DNA of 64,000 nt from Oscillospiraceae bacterium (GCA_017545325.1 JAFWOX010000003.1:1-64000), one strand, 5' to 3'. Counted from the stretch's first letter, positions 24,269 to 32,849 are shown. Numbers and translations: made by a program. Notes: generated by a model not told the origin, from the sequence alone.

Positions 24269-24931
24269 ATGAAATACGGAGAATCCCTCTTTGATATCCT
24301 GTATCTGCTGTTTGCGCTCATCAGCGGATGCTGGATCCTGGCCAAAGCGAAGGATAAAACGGAGAAGCTCATGGGGATCGCGGCTTTGGTCCTGGGCTGC
24401 GGAGACGCCTTTCATCTCGTTCCCCGTGTGCTGAATTACTTTGCGGAAGGCGACTTTACCGCCGCGCTGGGCTTCGGAAAACTGATCACATCCATCACCA
24501 TGACGGTTTTCTATCTCCTGCTCTATTTCATCTGGCTGGGACATTACCGGATGGAGAAGAAGCGGGCAGGAGCAGCCCTCCTGTGGCTGCTTCTGCTGGT
24601 ACGCGTTATCCTGTGCCTGTTTCCGCAAAATGGATGGGCGGCGAACAGCGGAGATATGACCTGGGGAATCATCAGGAACATTCCCTTTGTCCTGCTTGGG
24701 GCAGCGGTCTGCCGCCTGTATTTCCGAAAGAGAAAGGAAGACCGGGTTTTTGCGCCGGTGTGGCTGTATATCCTGCTCTCTTTTCTGTTTTATATCCCGG
24801 TTGCGGCAGGGGCATCAGCTTTACCCATGCTCGGTATGCTGATGCTGCCGAAAACCATATGCTATATTCTGATGATCATTGCTTTCCTGCGCTCAGTATC
24901 AAAGAACAAGGGAAATGCACAAGAACAATGA
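24269..24931 (+). CDS. Multi-pass membrane protein of unknown function
   Basis: A 220-residue hydrophobic protein with about six to seven transmembrane helices spread over its length and short loops; the C-terminus ends in the basic tail RSVSKNKGNAQEQ. There is no catalytic motif I recognise. It lies 24 bp after the peroxidase and 15 bp before the MBL-rubredoxin gene, so it belongs to the same transcript. Confidence 0.65.
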   Translation: MKYGESLFDILYLLFALISGCWILAKAKDKTEKLMGIAALVLGCGDAFHLVPRVLNYFAEGDFTAALGFGKLITSITMTVFYLLLYFIWLGHYRMEKKRAGAALLWLLLLVRVILCLFPQNGWAANSGDMTWGIIRNIPFVLLGAAVCRLYFRKRKEDRVFAPVWLYILLSFLFYIPVAAGASALPMLGMLMLPKTICYILMIIAFLRSVSKNKGNAQEQ

Positions 24932-24946
24932 CAAGGAGGAGCCCGC

Positions 24947-25888
24947 ATGGAAATCAAAGCGGTTAAATTCCGCAGGGACGGCTTTTATTCCCAGCCATTC
25001 GTTTTCGGCGGCGAGGACGGGGCGGATAAATTCGACAGCTCCGTGCGTTATCGCGGCAGCCTGCAGAACTATCTGATCGATACCGGGAAAGAGGTCATCC
25101 TGGTGGACACCGGCATCCCGGCCGGAACGCCCGAGGAATCCCCGGATGAGAACAGTCCCATCTTTACCGGCAAGGATATCTGCAGCTATATGGAGGCATT
25201 TGCCGCGCTGGGGTATCGCCCGGAGCAGGTGACAAAGATCCTGCTGACCCACAAGCACAGCGACCATTCCGGGGAGCTGAGGTCCTTCCCCAATGCGCAG
25301 ATCTATGTGAATGCGGAGGAAATGGGCGCGGAGGAGCTGAAGGGCATTCCGAATCTCGTGCCTGTGCGCTTTACGGACGGGGCCTATGAGCACTTCCCGG
25401 AGAGCCAGCGGATCGCCGACGGGATCATCTTCCTGAAGGCCAAGGGGCATACGAACGGCAACAGCATCGTCGTTGTCGAGGAGGGCGGCCTTTACTATAT
25501 GCTCCATGGGGATATCACCTATGTGGATGAGGCCCTCTATGAAAACAAGCTCTCCATCGTGTTCGACGATCCGGCTGCCGCCCGGGAAACGCTGGATCGG
25601 GTGCGGGAGTTCGTGCGCAGCCACCCCACGGTCTACTGCGGGACCCATACGCCTCAGGGCTATGAGAATCTGGAGGCCAAGCGGGTGATGGATCTGGATC
25701 ATCCGGTGCCCACGGTTTTGGCCCGGGTCGATTTCTCCGAAAAGGAGGCCAGCGGCAAATATGTCTGCTCCGTCTGCGGCTATGTCTATGATCCCGCCGA
25801 GCATGACGGCGTCCCCTTCGAAGACCTGCCGGAGGACTGGAAGTGCCCCCGCTGCAAGCAGGGCAAGGAAAAGTTCAACCGGGCATGA
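24947..25888 (+). CDS. Metallo-beta-lactamase-fold hydrolase with C-terminal rubredoxin domain
   Basis: A 313-residue fusion. The MBL domain carries HKHSDH (102-107), which fits the HxHxDH di-metal motif, and later metal ligands in MLHGD and GTHT. After residue 270 a complete rubredoxin follows with CSVC (274-277) and CPRC (300-303). In flavodiiron proteins an MBL domain is joined to flavodoxin and sometimes rubredoxin; here the flavodoxin is a separate gene upstream, and this protein has no FMN domain. A role in O2 or peroxide reduction is plausible but not proven, because many MBL proteins are plain hydrolases. AAGGAGG precedes the start. Confidence 0.82.
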   Translation: MEIKAVKFRRDGFYSQPFVFGGEDGADKFDSSVRYRGSLQNYLIDTGKEVILVDTGIPAGTPEESPDENSPIFTGKDICSYMEAFAALGYRPEQVTKILLTHKHSDHSGELRSFPNAQIYVNAEEMGAEELKGIPNLVPVRFTDGAYEHFPESQRIADGIIFLKAKGHTNGNSIVVVEEGGLYYMLHGDITYVDEALYENKLSIVFDDPAAARETLDRVREFVRSHPTVYCGTHTPQGYENLEAKRVMDLDHPVPTVLARVDFSEKEASGKYVCSVCGYVYDPAEHDGVPFEDLPEDWKCPRCKQGKEKFNRA

Positions 25889-25932
25889 CGCCCGATCAAC
25901 AGAAAAAATCTGATTGGAAAGGAACGAAGACA

Positions 25933-26943
25933 ATGCTGACCAAACGGGAAAACCTGATTGAAACTCTGAAGGGCGAAAAGGGAAATCCGGATCGCTTCGT
26001 CAACCAGTATGAGCCCTTCTCCATCCTCTATGCCACCCCGGTCACCGCCCAGAGCCCCATGCCCACCTATGGGGGAGAACCCAAAAAGGACGCCTGGGGC
26101 GTGACCAAGTCCTGGCCCATCGGCACTCCCGGCGCTTTCCCCATCCATGATGAGGAGCATCTGGTGCTGAAGGACATGGAAAACTGGCGCAGCCAGGTAA
26201 AGGCCCCGCGGCTGGAGTTTTCCGAGGAGGAGTGGCTGCCCTACATCAAAATGGCGGAGAAGGTGGACCGGAAGGAGACCTTTGCCACCCTGTTTTACGC
26301 CCCTGGCCTCTTCGAGCAGTGCCACTATCTTATGAACATGCAGAACTGCATGATCTCCTTTTACGAGTACCCGGATGAGATGCATGAGCTTATCGACTAC
26401 ATCACCGAGTTTGAGCTGTCCTATGCGGAGCTCGCCTGTAAGTACCTGAAGCCCGACGCCTTCTTCCAGCATGACGACTGGGGCTCCCAGATCTCCACCT
26501 TCCTGTCTCCGGATATGTTTGAGGAGTTCTTCCTGCCTCATTACAAGAAGCTCTATGGGTATTACAAGACCCATGGCTGCGAGATCATCATGCACCATTC
26601 TGACTCCTATGCCAAGACTCTGGTGCCGTTCATGATCGACATGGGCATCGATATCTGGCAGGGCGTCATGCGCACCAACGATATTGAGGAACTGATCCCC
26701 AAGTACGGCGACAAGATCACCTTCATGGGCGGCATCGACAGCGCCACCATCGACTATCCCGACTGGAACGAGCAGGTGGTAGCGCAGCGGGTGCGGGAAG
26801 CCTGCGAAAAATACGGGCGCTTCGGCAAGGCCTACATCCCCTGCGCCTCCCAGGGTCTACCCATGAGCACCTTCCCCGGCGTATATGAGGCCACCTCCAA
26901 GTATATCGACGTCATGAGCAAAGAGATGTTTCCGCGGAAATGA
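25933..26943 (+). CDS. UroD/MtaA-family (corrinoid methyltransferase-like) protein, paralogue A
   Basis: A 336-residue TIM-barrel protein of the uroporphyrinogen decarboxylase superfamily. It contains FQHDDWGSQ (about 177-185), shared with the paralogue at 36184, and MHHSDSYAKTL (about 220-230). In MtaA-type methyltransferases this second region carries an HxC zinc ligand; here the cysteines are serines. True HemE decarboxylase hallmarks (N-terminal RxPVWMMRQAGR) are absent, so a haem role is unlikely. It follows the MBL-rubredoxin gene by 44 bp and may end the stress operon. ATG 25933 was chosen because the upstream extension lies inside the previous gene. Confidence 0.75.
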   Translation: MLTKRENLIETLKGEKGNPDRFVNQYEPFSILYATPVTAQSPMPTYGGEPKKDAWGVTKSWPIGTPGAFPIHDEEHLVLKDMENWRSQVKAPRLEFSEEEWLPYIKMAEKVDRKETFATLFYAPGLFEQCHYLMNMQNCMISFYEYPDEMHELIDYITEFELSYAELACKYLKPDAFFQHDDWGSQISTFLSPDMFEEFFLPHYKKLYGYYKTHGCEIIMHHSDSYAKTLVPFMIDMGIDIWQGVMRTNDIEELIPKYGDKITFMGGIDSATIDYPDWNEQVVAQRVREACEKYGRFGKAYIPCASQGLPMSTFPGVYEATSKYIDVMSKEMFPRK

Positions 26944-27013
26944 CTGGCATGCGGGGCCCGGGCCGCTGGACCGATGAACGAGACCTGATCCCCTGAAAAC
27001 CGTCATACAAACG

Positions 27014-27053
27014 GCAGCGCCGGCCGGGCTGATTCCTGCCCTGCCGGCGCTGC
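27014..27053 (+). terminator. GC-rich hairpin after the UroD-like gene
   Basis: GCAGCGCCGGC (27014-27024) pairs perfectly with GCCGGCGCTGC (27043-27053) around an 18-nt loop. There is no good T-run after it, so it may be a weak terminator or 3'-end stabiliser of the upstream operon. Confidence 0.45.
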
Positions 27054-27085
27054 TCTGCGCTTTCCCCGGCAGACCGGGGACGACG

Positions 27086-27116
27086 AAAAAACCCTGAAAT
27101 CATCAAGATTTCAGGG
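27086..27116 (-). terminator. Terminator of the tRNA pair
   Basis: CCCTGAAATC (27092-27101) and GATTTCAGGG (27107-27116) form a perfect stem; on the minus strand six Ts follow (27091-27086). It lies 8 bp after the CCA end of tRNA-Thr. Confidence 0.88.
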
Positions 27117-27123
27117 CAAAAAA

Positions 27124-27199
<76 letters not shown>

Positions 27200-27200
27200 A

Positions 27201-27278
27201 TGGCGACCCGGAACGGGCTCGAACCGTCGACCTCCAGCGTGACAGGCTGGCGTTCTAAACCGACTGAACTACCGGGCC
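27201..27278 (-). tRNA. tRNA-Asp (anticodon GTC)
   Basis: Cloverleaf on the minus strand: acceptor GGCCCGG/CCGGGTC, D-arm GTTC/GAAC, anticodon stem CCAGC/GCTGG with loop CTGTCAC, T-arm GACGG/CCGTT with TTCGAGC. Discriminator G and CCA are encoded. It is first in the two-tRNA transcript. Confidence 0.96.
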
Positions 27279-27290
27279 AAAAGCCTGTTC

Positions 27291-27319
27291 ATCATAGCAT
27301 CCGTCCTGAGAAATGTCAA
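27291..27319 (-). promoter_or_regulatory. Promoter of the tRNA-Asp / tRNA-Thr pair
   Basis: Minus strand TTGACA (27319-27314), 17 bp, TATGAT (27296-27291). The -35 overlaps the stop codon of the upstream pseudouridine synthase gene. Confidence 0.85.
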
Positions 27320-28215
27320 GACAAAAAAGAAAAAAACTTGAGCTTCGGCCAAACCGGTCTGCTGGCAAGACGCAGGAGCGTCCCGCTGAGCGGATGGGGG
27401 AAGGAAAGACCGGTGCAGTGAAGGGCCTGCATCGCCTGTCCGAGCCCGGCGGAGCAGGCTGCGGATTCCGGGGAGGCATAGAGCCGGTCTCCCAGTACGG
27501 GCCAACCCATGGCGCTCATGTGGACCCGGATCTGATGGGTGCGGCCGGTGAGCAGGCGAAGCTGCACCAGGCTGCAGCCCTTGGCGCTTTCCAGAAGCGA
27601 ATATTCCGTGCCGGCAGGCTCTCCCGGCTCGCCGGCTTCCCGGCGGAGGTCACGGGGATCGGGGCGGCGGATGGGCAGCTCGATCCGTCCGCTGGGGGGA
27701 GAGGGGACGCCGTACACGGCGGCGAGATAGGTTTTTTCCGTCTCGGGGGCGGCCAGAGCCTCACCCAGCAGGCGGCAGGCCCATGCGCTTTTGGCAAAAA
27801 GGACGATCCCGCCCGTATCCCGGTCCAGTCGGTTCACCGCATGGCAGCCCTCCTCCCCCTCAGAGAGGAAATAGGACCAGACCGCATTGGCAAGGGTGCC
27901 GGTATTGCGGCTGTGAGTCGGGTGGACGATGATCCCATGGGGCTTATCCAGCGCCAGCATGAACGCATCCTCATAGAGAATATGCAGTTCTCCCGGTTCC
28001 GGCGGATAATTGGGGATATCCTCCCGCAGCAGAGCGGTGATCCGGTCCCCGACCGCCAGGATATACGAAGTAAAAGCAGGACTGCCGTTCACCAGCAGTC
28101 CCTGCTCCGCCTTCAGTTTTCGCAGCTGGGTCGCGGAAAGATGCAGCTCCCTGCGGCAGACGCTCTGCAGCTGCCTTCCGGCCGTTTCTGGTGTGACGGT
28201 AAACCGCAGCGTCAT
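27316..28215 (-). CDS. RluA/RluD-family pseudouridine synthase
   Basis: A 299-residue enzyme that isomerises uridines in rRNA or tRNA. An S4-like RNA-binding segment occupies residues 1-75 (LSATQLRKLKAEQGLLVNG), followed by the catalytic domain: LDKPHGIIVHPT (about 89-100), HAVNRLDRDTGG with the catalytic Asp (about 124-135), EKTYLAAVYG, and LLTGRTHQIRVHMSAMGWPVLGD (about 219-241). The order matches RluD-type enzymes. Its exact RNA target cannot be decided from sequence. The start overlaps the upstream DUF4358 stop by ATGA. Confidence 0.93.
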   Translation of the reverse strand: MTLRFTVTPETAGRQLQSVCRRELHLSATQLRKLKAEQGLLVNGSPAFTSYILAVGDRITALLREDIPNYPPEPGELHILYEDAFMLALDKPHGIIVHPTHSRNTGTLANAVWSYFLSEGEEGCHAVNRLDRDTGGIVLFAKSAWACRLLGEALAAPETEKTYLAAVYGVPSPPSGRIELPIRRPDPRDLRREAGEPGEPAGTEYSLLESAKGCSLVQLRLLTGRTHQIRVHMSAMGWPVLGDRLYASPESAACSAGLGQAMQALHCTGLSFPHPLSGTLLRLASRPVWPKLKFFSFLS

Positions 28216-28688
28216 CCCGGGAAATAGGGGGCGAGCAGCTTGGCGGCCTTTTCCGCATCGGCGGCGACGCAGACGGCCACGACATTTTCCCGCACACGGA
28301 CCACAGCCTTTTCCAGCTTGCCCGCCTCTTCGGGGGCGTAGTCTGAAAAGGTCCGCTTCTGGAATTCCAGCCGGGCGTCAACGGAATCCCGCACCGCCTT
28401 CAGAGCGTCGTCGTCCGCGCAGATAAACAGGGTGAATTCCTCCGCCGTGGCGCCGGAGGAAAGCCAGCTGTTCAGCTCGACGCCGGGCGTTTCCGTGAGT
28501 CCGTACAGATAGGCGGCGATATCCGCATCCGCAGCCTCCAGCTCATCGGAGAAGACGCTGGAATCCAGCAGGGTCCGGGCCAGCTGATCGGGGGAGGGCA
28601 GAGGCTTCTGCTCCCCGCCGCCGGAGCAGGCGGCCAGAAGCAGGAGAATCAGGAGCAAAGCGGCAAGGGCCGGCATGGCGCGTTTCAT
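28212..28688 (-). CDS. DUF4358-type lipoprotein
   Basis: A 158-residue protein with an N-terminal lipoprotein signal (hydrophobic residues 6-20, lipobox LLAAC). The mature part contains DQLARTLLDSSVFSDELEAAD, a YLYGL segment and a C-terminal alternating alpha-beta pattern, as in the DUF4358 family of Firmicute surface lipoproteins. That family is often found beside SGNH hydrolases, as here. The function is not known. It overlaps both neighbours by ATGA. Confidence 0.75.
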   Translation of the reverse strand: MKRAMPALAALLLILLLLAACSGGGEQKPLPSPDQLARTLLDSSVFSDELEAADADIAAYLYGLTETPGVELNSWLSSGATAEEFTLFICADDDALKAVRDSVDARLEFQKRTFSDYAPEEAGKLEKAVVRVRENVVAVCVAADAEKAAKLLAPYFPG

Positions 28689-29659
28689 AGCTTTTCCTCC
28701 AGCACGACATGGGATTTGAGGTAATCCCGCCAGGCTTTATAGTACTTGGTGTAGGGGTGTATCCCATCGAAGGAGCTGCCGGCGGGAAGATCCCCGTTCT
28801 CATCGGCGACGGAGGAATACACGTACAGATAATGGGCTTTCTTTTCCGCCGCCAGGGCCTGGATCAGCTCGTTGTATCGGCAGATGCGCGTGTTGTTGAA
28901 TACGTCGCCCCGGCTGCTCCGCTCGGCGGTTACGGGCGTTATGCTCTGGAGATAGATTACGGCATTGGGCTGGATCTCCCGGATCCGGTCGATGAGCTTT
29001 CCGTATTTCGCGGTAAAATCCGCTTCGGTCCAGTTGACCTCGTTCAGGCCAAGCATGATATAGATCTTCTTGTGATCCTTTCGGGCCAGAGCATCCAGAA
29101 TGGTGATATACTTGCCGTTTCCGGAATTGATGGCTTTCTCGTAAAAAATATTGGAAACGGTGATGGACTGGGTGGCATAATAATCCGGCGATTTCAACCC
29201 GCTGTAGAGCATGAAGCCCTGGGCCAGGGAATTGCCGATAAAAGCGGTATCGGAGAAGAAGTCGTCCTCAACAGGCTCGCATTCCGGTACGACGTCCCCC
29301 CAGGAATACTCCTTCAGGCGGGTCCCGCTGGGATCCACAAAGATGCACTCCGGGATCTCCTCCCCCGGGGCCTGCTCCACCGGCAGCGCCTTCTGCCCCT
29401 GGTTCCAGACGGGTATGGGTTCGGGGGTGGGCTCCGGCGTGGGTTCGGGGGTAGGCTCCGGAGTCGGGGAAGGGGTGACCTCCAGATGAGCTGAAGGCTC
29501 CGGGGTGATCTCGGCGGCAGAGGCTGTGCTTGGACTCTGGAAAAAGGCAAAATGAGCCAGCAGGGCGAAGGCGGCCGCCGGGATCAGCCAGAACAGGGCG
29601 GCGAGCAGCATGCGCCGGGTACGCTTATTCGCTTTTTTCTGATGGGAGTATCCAGCCAC
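28685..29659 (-). CDS. Membrane-anchored SGNH/GDSL-family hydrolase
   Basis: A 324-residue extracytoplasmic protein. An N-terminal membrane anchor (about 17-37) is followed by a TPEP-repeat stalk (about 60-82) and then an SGNH domain: block I FIGNSLAQG with the nucleophile Ser (about 141-149), block III IMLGLNEVNW (about 197-206), and block V FDGIHPYTKYY with the Asp/His pair (about 298-308). The family deacetylates sugars or surface polymers. The start is GTG 29659, supported by AGGAGG. Together with the DUF4358 lipoprotein it probably modifies the cell envelope. Confidence 0.82.
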   Translation of the reverse strand: MAGYSHQKKANKRTRRMLLAALFWLIPAAAFALLAHFAFFQSPSTASAAEITPEPSAHLEVTPSPTPEPTPEPTPEPTPEPIPVWNQGQKALPVEQAPGEEIPECIFVDPSGTRLKEYSWGDVVPECEPVEDDFFSDTAFIGNSLAQGFMLYSGLKSPDYYATQSITVSNIFYEKAINSGNGKYITILDALARKDHKKIYIMLGLNEVNWTEADFTAKYGKLIDRIREIQPNAVIYLQSITPVTAERSSRGDVFNNTRICRYNELIQALAAEKKAHYLYVYSSVADENGDLPAGSSFDGIHPYTKYYKAWRDYLKSHVVLEEKL

Positions 29660-29691
29660 GCTCTGTTAGCCTCCTGCGTAGTACTCTGCTT

Positions 29692-29720
29692 ATCATATCA
29701 AAACCGGTACCATCTCGCAA
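29692..29720 (-). promoter_or_regulatory. Promoter of the SGNH-DUF4358-RluD operon
   Basis: Minus strand TTGCGA (29720-29715), 17 bp, TATGAT (29697-29692), about 33 bp before the GTG start. Confidence 0.75.
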
Positions 29721-29788
29721 CAGGATTTTTCCTTTTTTTCGACAGGACCGGGGAGACAGCCGCCCATGGACGCTCAGGAAAAAGGGTA

Positions 29789-29817
29789 TGGAAAAGCCGG
29801 CCGGTCTATGCTAAAAT
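29789..29817 (+). promoter_or_regulatory. Probable promoter of the cyclophilin-U32 operon
   Basis: Extended -10 TGC-TAAAAT (29812-29817) with a weak TGGAAA (29789-29794) at 17 bp. It lies about 48 bp before the cyclophilin ATG. Confidence 0.5.
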
Positions 29818-29864
29818 CAGCATGTCCCGCCAGGTTATCGGCGGGGAAAAGGGAGGTCTTTACC

Positions 29865-30461
29865 ATGAAAAAAACGCTGCTCTTTGCAGTCCTGATCGTT
29901 CTCAGCCTGGCTCTTCTGGCTTCCTGCGGGAAAAAAGAGGAACAGGAGGATTCCCCCTATCTTTCCGGTCTGCATCATGCGGAGCTGGTCATCAAGGACT
30001 ATGGCACCATCAGCCTGGAGCTGGATGCGGACACCGCCCCCATCAGCGTGACCAATTTCATCAATCTGGCCAACTCCGGCTTCTATGACGGGCTGACCTT
30101 TCACCGCATCATCGAGGGCTTCATGATGCAGGGCGGCGGTTTTGACGAAAACGGCAATCCCAAGGAGGCCAGTCCGATCAAGGGAGAATTTGCCAAAAAC
30201 GGGGTCAAGAACAACATCGACCACGATCGGGGCGTTATCTCCATGGCCCGGGCCAACGAATTCAACAGCGGCAGTGCCCAGTTTTTCATCATGCACCAGA
30301 AGGCTGCCCATCTGGATGGACAATATACAGCCTTCGGCCATGTGACGGAGGGAATGGACATCGTGGATGAGATCTGCGAAAACACCCCGGTCCAGGACGG
30401 CAACGGCTCCGTCGCCCTGAAGGACCGGCCGGTGATCGAGACCATCCGGGTGATCGATTGA
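29865..30461 (+). CDS. Peptidyl-prolyl cis-trans isomerase lipoprotein (cyclophilin type)
   Basis: A 198-residue lipoprotein (lipobox LLASC at residues 17-21) with a cyclophilin domain: FHRIIEGFMMQGGGF (about 73-87; the catalytic Arg is the R of FHRI), SMARANEFNSGSAQFFIMHQ (about 123-142) and YTAFGHVTEGMDIVD. It would assist folding of proteins outside the membrane. ATG 29865 follows GGGAGG; an upstream in-frame start has no ribosome site. The next gene starts at its stop codon. Confidence 0.92.
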   Translation: MKKTLLFAVLIVLSLALLASCGKKEEQEDSPYLSGLHHAELVIKDYGTISLELDADTAPISVTNFINLANSGFYDGLTFHRIIEGFMMQGGGFDENGNPKEASPIKGEFAKNGVKNNIDHDRGVISMARANEFNSGSAQFFIMHQKAAHLDGQYTAFGHVTEGMDIVDEICENTPVQDGNGSVALKDRPVIETIRVID

Positions 30462-30463
30462 GC

Positions 30464-32473
30464 ATGGAGGTCCTGGCTCCCGCAGGCGGTCCGGAGCAGC
30501 TTCGGGCCGCCGTCCGCTCCGGGGCGGATGCGGTATACCTGGGCGCCCGGAGCTTCAATGCCCGGCGCAGAGCGGAGAATTTCGGCGGAGAGAGCCTGAA
30601 GGAGGCCGTGGCCTATTGCCATGGCCGGGATGTGCGCGTCTTCGTCACCGTCAATACCCTGGTGCGGGATGAGGAACTGGGGGAGGTATACGCCGTACTG
30701 GAGGAGATCGGAGAAAGCGGGGCGGATGCGGTGATCCTGCAGGATCTGGCTGCCGCCGACCTGTTTCGCACCCATCTCCCGGGGATCGCCCGCCATGCCT
30801 CCACCCAGATGACGATCCATAATGCGGATGGGGCGAAGGCCGCCGAGGAGCTGGGCTTCTCCCGGGTGATCCTGGCCCGTGAGCTGACCCTGGAGGAGAT
30901 CCGGCGGATCCGGGAGGCCTCGGGGATCGAGCTGGAGTGCTTTGTCCACGGCGCCCTTTGCATGAGCGTTTCCGGTCAATGCCTGCTTTCCGCCGCCCTG
31001 GGTGAGCGGAGCGGAAACCGGGGCCTCTGCGCCCAGCCCTGTCGGCTGGATTTTCGGGCGGGGGACCGGGCCTATGCCCTCTCCCTGAAGGACGCCTGCC
31101 TCGTTCCCCATCTGGGCGAGCTGGAGGCGGCGGGCGTCAGCTCTCTGAAGATCGAAGGCCGCCTGAGGCGGCCGGAATATGTGGCCGCAGCGACGGACGC
31201 CTGCATCCGCGCCTTGCGGGGAGAACAGCCGGACCTGCGCCAGCTGGAGCGGGCCTTTTCCCGCAGCGGATTGACGGACGGCTACCTGACCGGGCGGCGG
31301 GATCTGAGCATGTTCGGCAGCCGGACGGAGGAGGACAAGGCTGCCAGCGCCGCCGTGCTGGGGCAGCTGGCGGGCCTGTACCGCCGGGAGCTGAGCCGGG
31401 TCCCGGTATCCTTTACCCTCCGGGGCGGCGAGGAACGGAAGACGGAGCTCCTGGCGAGCGACGGCAGGCATACCGTCGCCGCTGCCGGGCAGAAGGGGGA
31501 GCCTGTGCGTACTGCGGCTCAGGACACGGCCGGCATTCTGGGAAAGACGGGAGGCACTCCCTTCCTGTGCGCAGAGATCCGCAGCGAAGTGGAGCCGGGC
31601 TGGATGATCCCCGGCCTGTCCGCCCTTCGCCGGGAAGCGCTGGAAAGGCTTCTGGAGGAGCGGGAAAGGGCGGCCCCCCTTCCCGTCGTCGGGGCGTTTG
31701 CCCCGGAGCCCGGCGGCAGCCGGGACGGGGAGCCGAAGCTGCGCGTGCGTTTCGCCCGCCTTAGCCAGGTATTCGATGTGCCGGAGGCGGAGGCGATCTA
31801 CCTGCCGGTGGAGGAGCTGGATGAGGGGCTGGTACGGCGCTGGGGGCCGAAGCTCATCGGAGAGCTGCCGCGCCTCATCTGGCCCGGCCGGGAGGCGGCG
31901 CTGGAGCAGAGGCTTCCTGCGCTGAAGGCGGCGGGGCTGGAGACCTTGTGCGCCGGGAACCTGGGGAGTCTGCGTCTGGCGTCCCGCCTGGGCTTCCGGG
32001 TTTCCGGGGGCTTTGACCTGAATATTGAGAATTCCCGGGCCCTCCGGGCCTATGAAGCCCTCGGGGTCCGGGAAACGCTGCTCTCTCTGGAGATCCCCAT
32101 GTCGGACGCCCGGCATTTGGGGGGACAGGTCCCCAGAGGGATACTCCTGTATGGGCATATGCCCCTGATGCTCTTCCGCTGCTGTCCTATGCAGGGAAAG
32201 GATGGCTGCGGCAGCTGTGACGGCCGCCGCAGCCTGAAGGATCGGCAGGGTGCCGACTTCCCGGTGCTGTGTCACCGGAGACAGTATTCGACGCTCCTGA
32301 ATCCTGTGCCCCTGTATGTGGGGGATAAAGCCCTCCGGGGACTGGATTACGGCGTGGTCTGGTTCAGCATCGAGGAGCGGGAGGAATGCCGGGAGATCTG
32401 GAAGCGCTGCCTGGAGAAGGGGACCTGGCCCGGGAACCGGACCAATGGGCCATATTACCGCAGGCTGCGCTGA
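30464..32473 (+). CDS. U32-family peptidase / RlhA-like protein
   Basis: A 669-residue protein. The N-terminal TIM-barrel starts with VLAPAGGPEQLRAAVRSGADAVYLG, and the U32 signature ECFVHGALCMSVSGQCLLS (about 163-181) and NRGLCAQPCRLDF contain conserved cysteines likely to bind an Fe-S cluster. C-terminal cysteines (FRCCPMQGKDGCGSC, about 571-585) complete the cluster set. The family includes RlhA, which hydroxylates 23S rRNA C2501, and collagenase-annotated proteins; the rRNA-modification role is more likely for this long, two-part form. I prefer ATG 30464; TTG 30458 overlaps the previous stop. Confidence 0.88.
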   Translation: MEVLAPAGGPEQLRAAVRSGADAVYLGARSFNARRRAENFGGESLKEAVAYCHGRDVRVFVTVNTLVRDEELGEVYAVLEEIGESGADAVILQDLAAADLFRTHLPGIARHASTQMTIHNADGAKAAEELGFSRVILARELTLEEIRRIREASGIELECFVHGALCMSVSGQCLLSAALGERSGNRGLCAQPCRLDFRAGDRAYALSLKDACLVPHLGELEAAGVSSLKIEGRLRRPEYVAAATDACIRALRGEQPDLRQLERAFSRSGLTDGYLTGRRDLSMFGSRTEEDKAASAAVLGQLAGLYRRELSRVPVSFTLRGGEERKTELLASDGRHTVAAAGQKGEPVRTAAQDTAGILGKTGGTPFLCAEIRSEVEPGWMIPGLSALRREALERLLEERERAAPLPVVGAFAPEPGGSRDGEPKLRVRFARLSQVFDVPEAEAIYLPVEELDEGLVRRWGPKLIGELPRLIWPGREAALEQRLPALKAAGLETLCAGNLGSLRLASRLGFRVSGGFDLNIENSRALRAYEALGVRETLLSLEIPMSDARHLGGQVPRGILLYGHMPLMLFRCCPMQGKDGCGSCDGRRSLKDRQGADFPVLCHRRQYSTLLNPVPLYVGDKALRGLDYGVVWFSIEEREECREIWKRCLEKGTWPGNRTNGPYYRRLR

Positions 32474-32487
32474 GGGGGAAGGGAAGC

Positions 32488-32820
32488 TCACCAGTCCTCA
32501 AAGACCCTGGAGGCGGCCTGCTCCGCCGCAGCCTCCGCCCGGAGGAAATAATCCAGGAAGCGCTCCCCCTGCTGCGTGAGCTCGCTTCCGTGCTGGGCTT
32601 TTCGTTCAATGAGCTGGAAGCCCAGATGATCTTCCGTGGAGCGGATGCTCTTCCAGGCTTTGCTGTAAGCCATGCCCATGCGTTTGGCCGCCCGGTTCAG
32701 GGAATTGAGCTCCCGGATGCCCTGGAGGAGCTGCGCGGTGCCGTGGCCGAAGGCGGTTTTCGTATCCTCCTCTCCCCGGCGGATGCGGAGACGGGTGATG
32801 CAGTTCAGTTTATCTTCCAT
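32488..32820 (-). CDS. ModE-like winged-helix regulator without ligand domain
   Basis: A 110-residue DNA-binding protein whose LSR-type winged helix reads QLLQGIRELNSLNRAAKRMGMAYSKAWKSIRSTEDHLGFQLIERK (starts about residue 30), the pattern of the ModE N-terminal domain. The molbindin domain that binds molybdate is absent, so it is a stand-alone HTH protein of the kind often found with molybdate or tungstate transport. No such transporter is in this window. It is transcribed from a TTGCGC-17 bp-TATAAT promoter divergent from DUF1294. Confidence 0.82.
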   Translation of the reverse strand: MEDKLNCITRLRIRRGEEDTKTAFGHGTAQLLQGIRELNSLNRAAKRMGMAYSKAWKSIRSTEDHLGFQLIERKAQHGSELTQQGERFLDYFLRAEAAAEQAASRVFEDW

Positions 32821-32849
32821 TTTGACCTGGACCTCCTTCCGGTACTCTG

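Noticed and set aside
25933..26943. HemE (uroporphyrinogen decarboxylase) for haem synthesis
   Set aside because: The N-terminal Arg-rich substrate motif of HemE is absent, and no haem genes lie nearby; the sequence fits the methyltransferase-type branch.
30101..32491. A 796-codon minus-strand frame opposite the U32 gene
   Set aside because: Shadow frame without start signals; the plus-strand U32 protein has conserved cysteine motifs.
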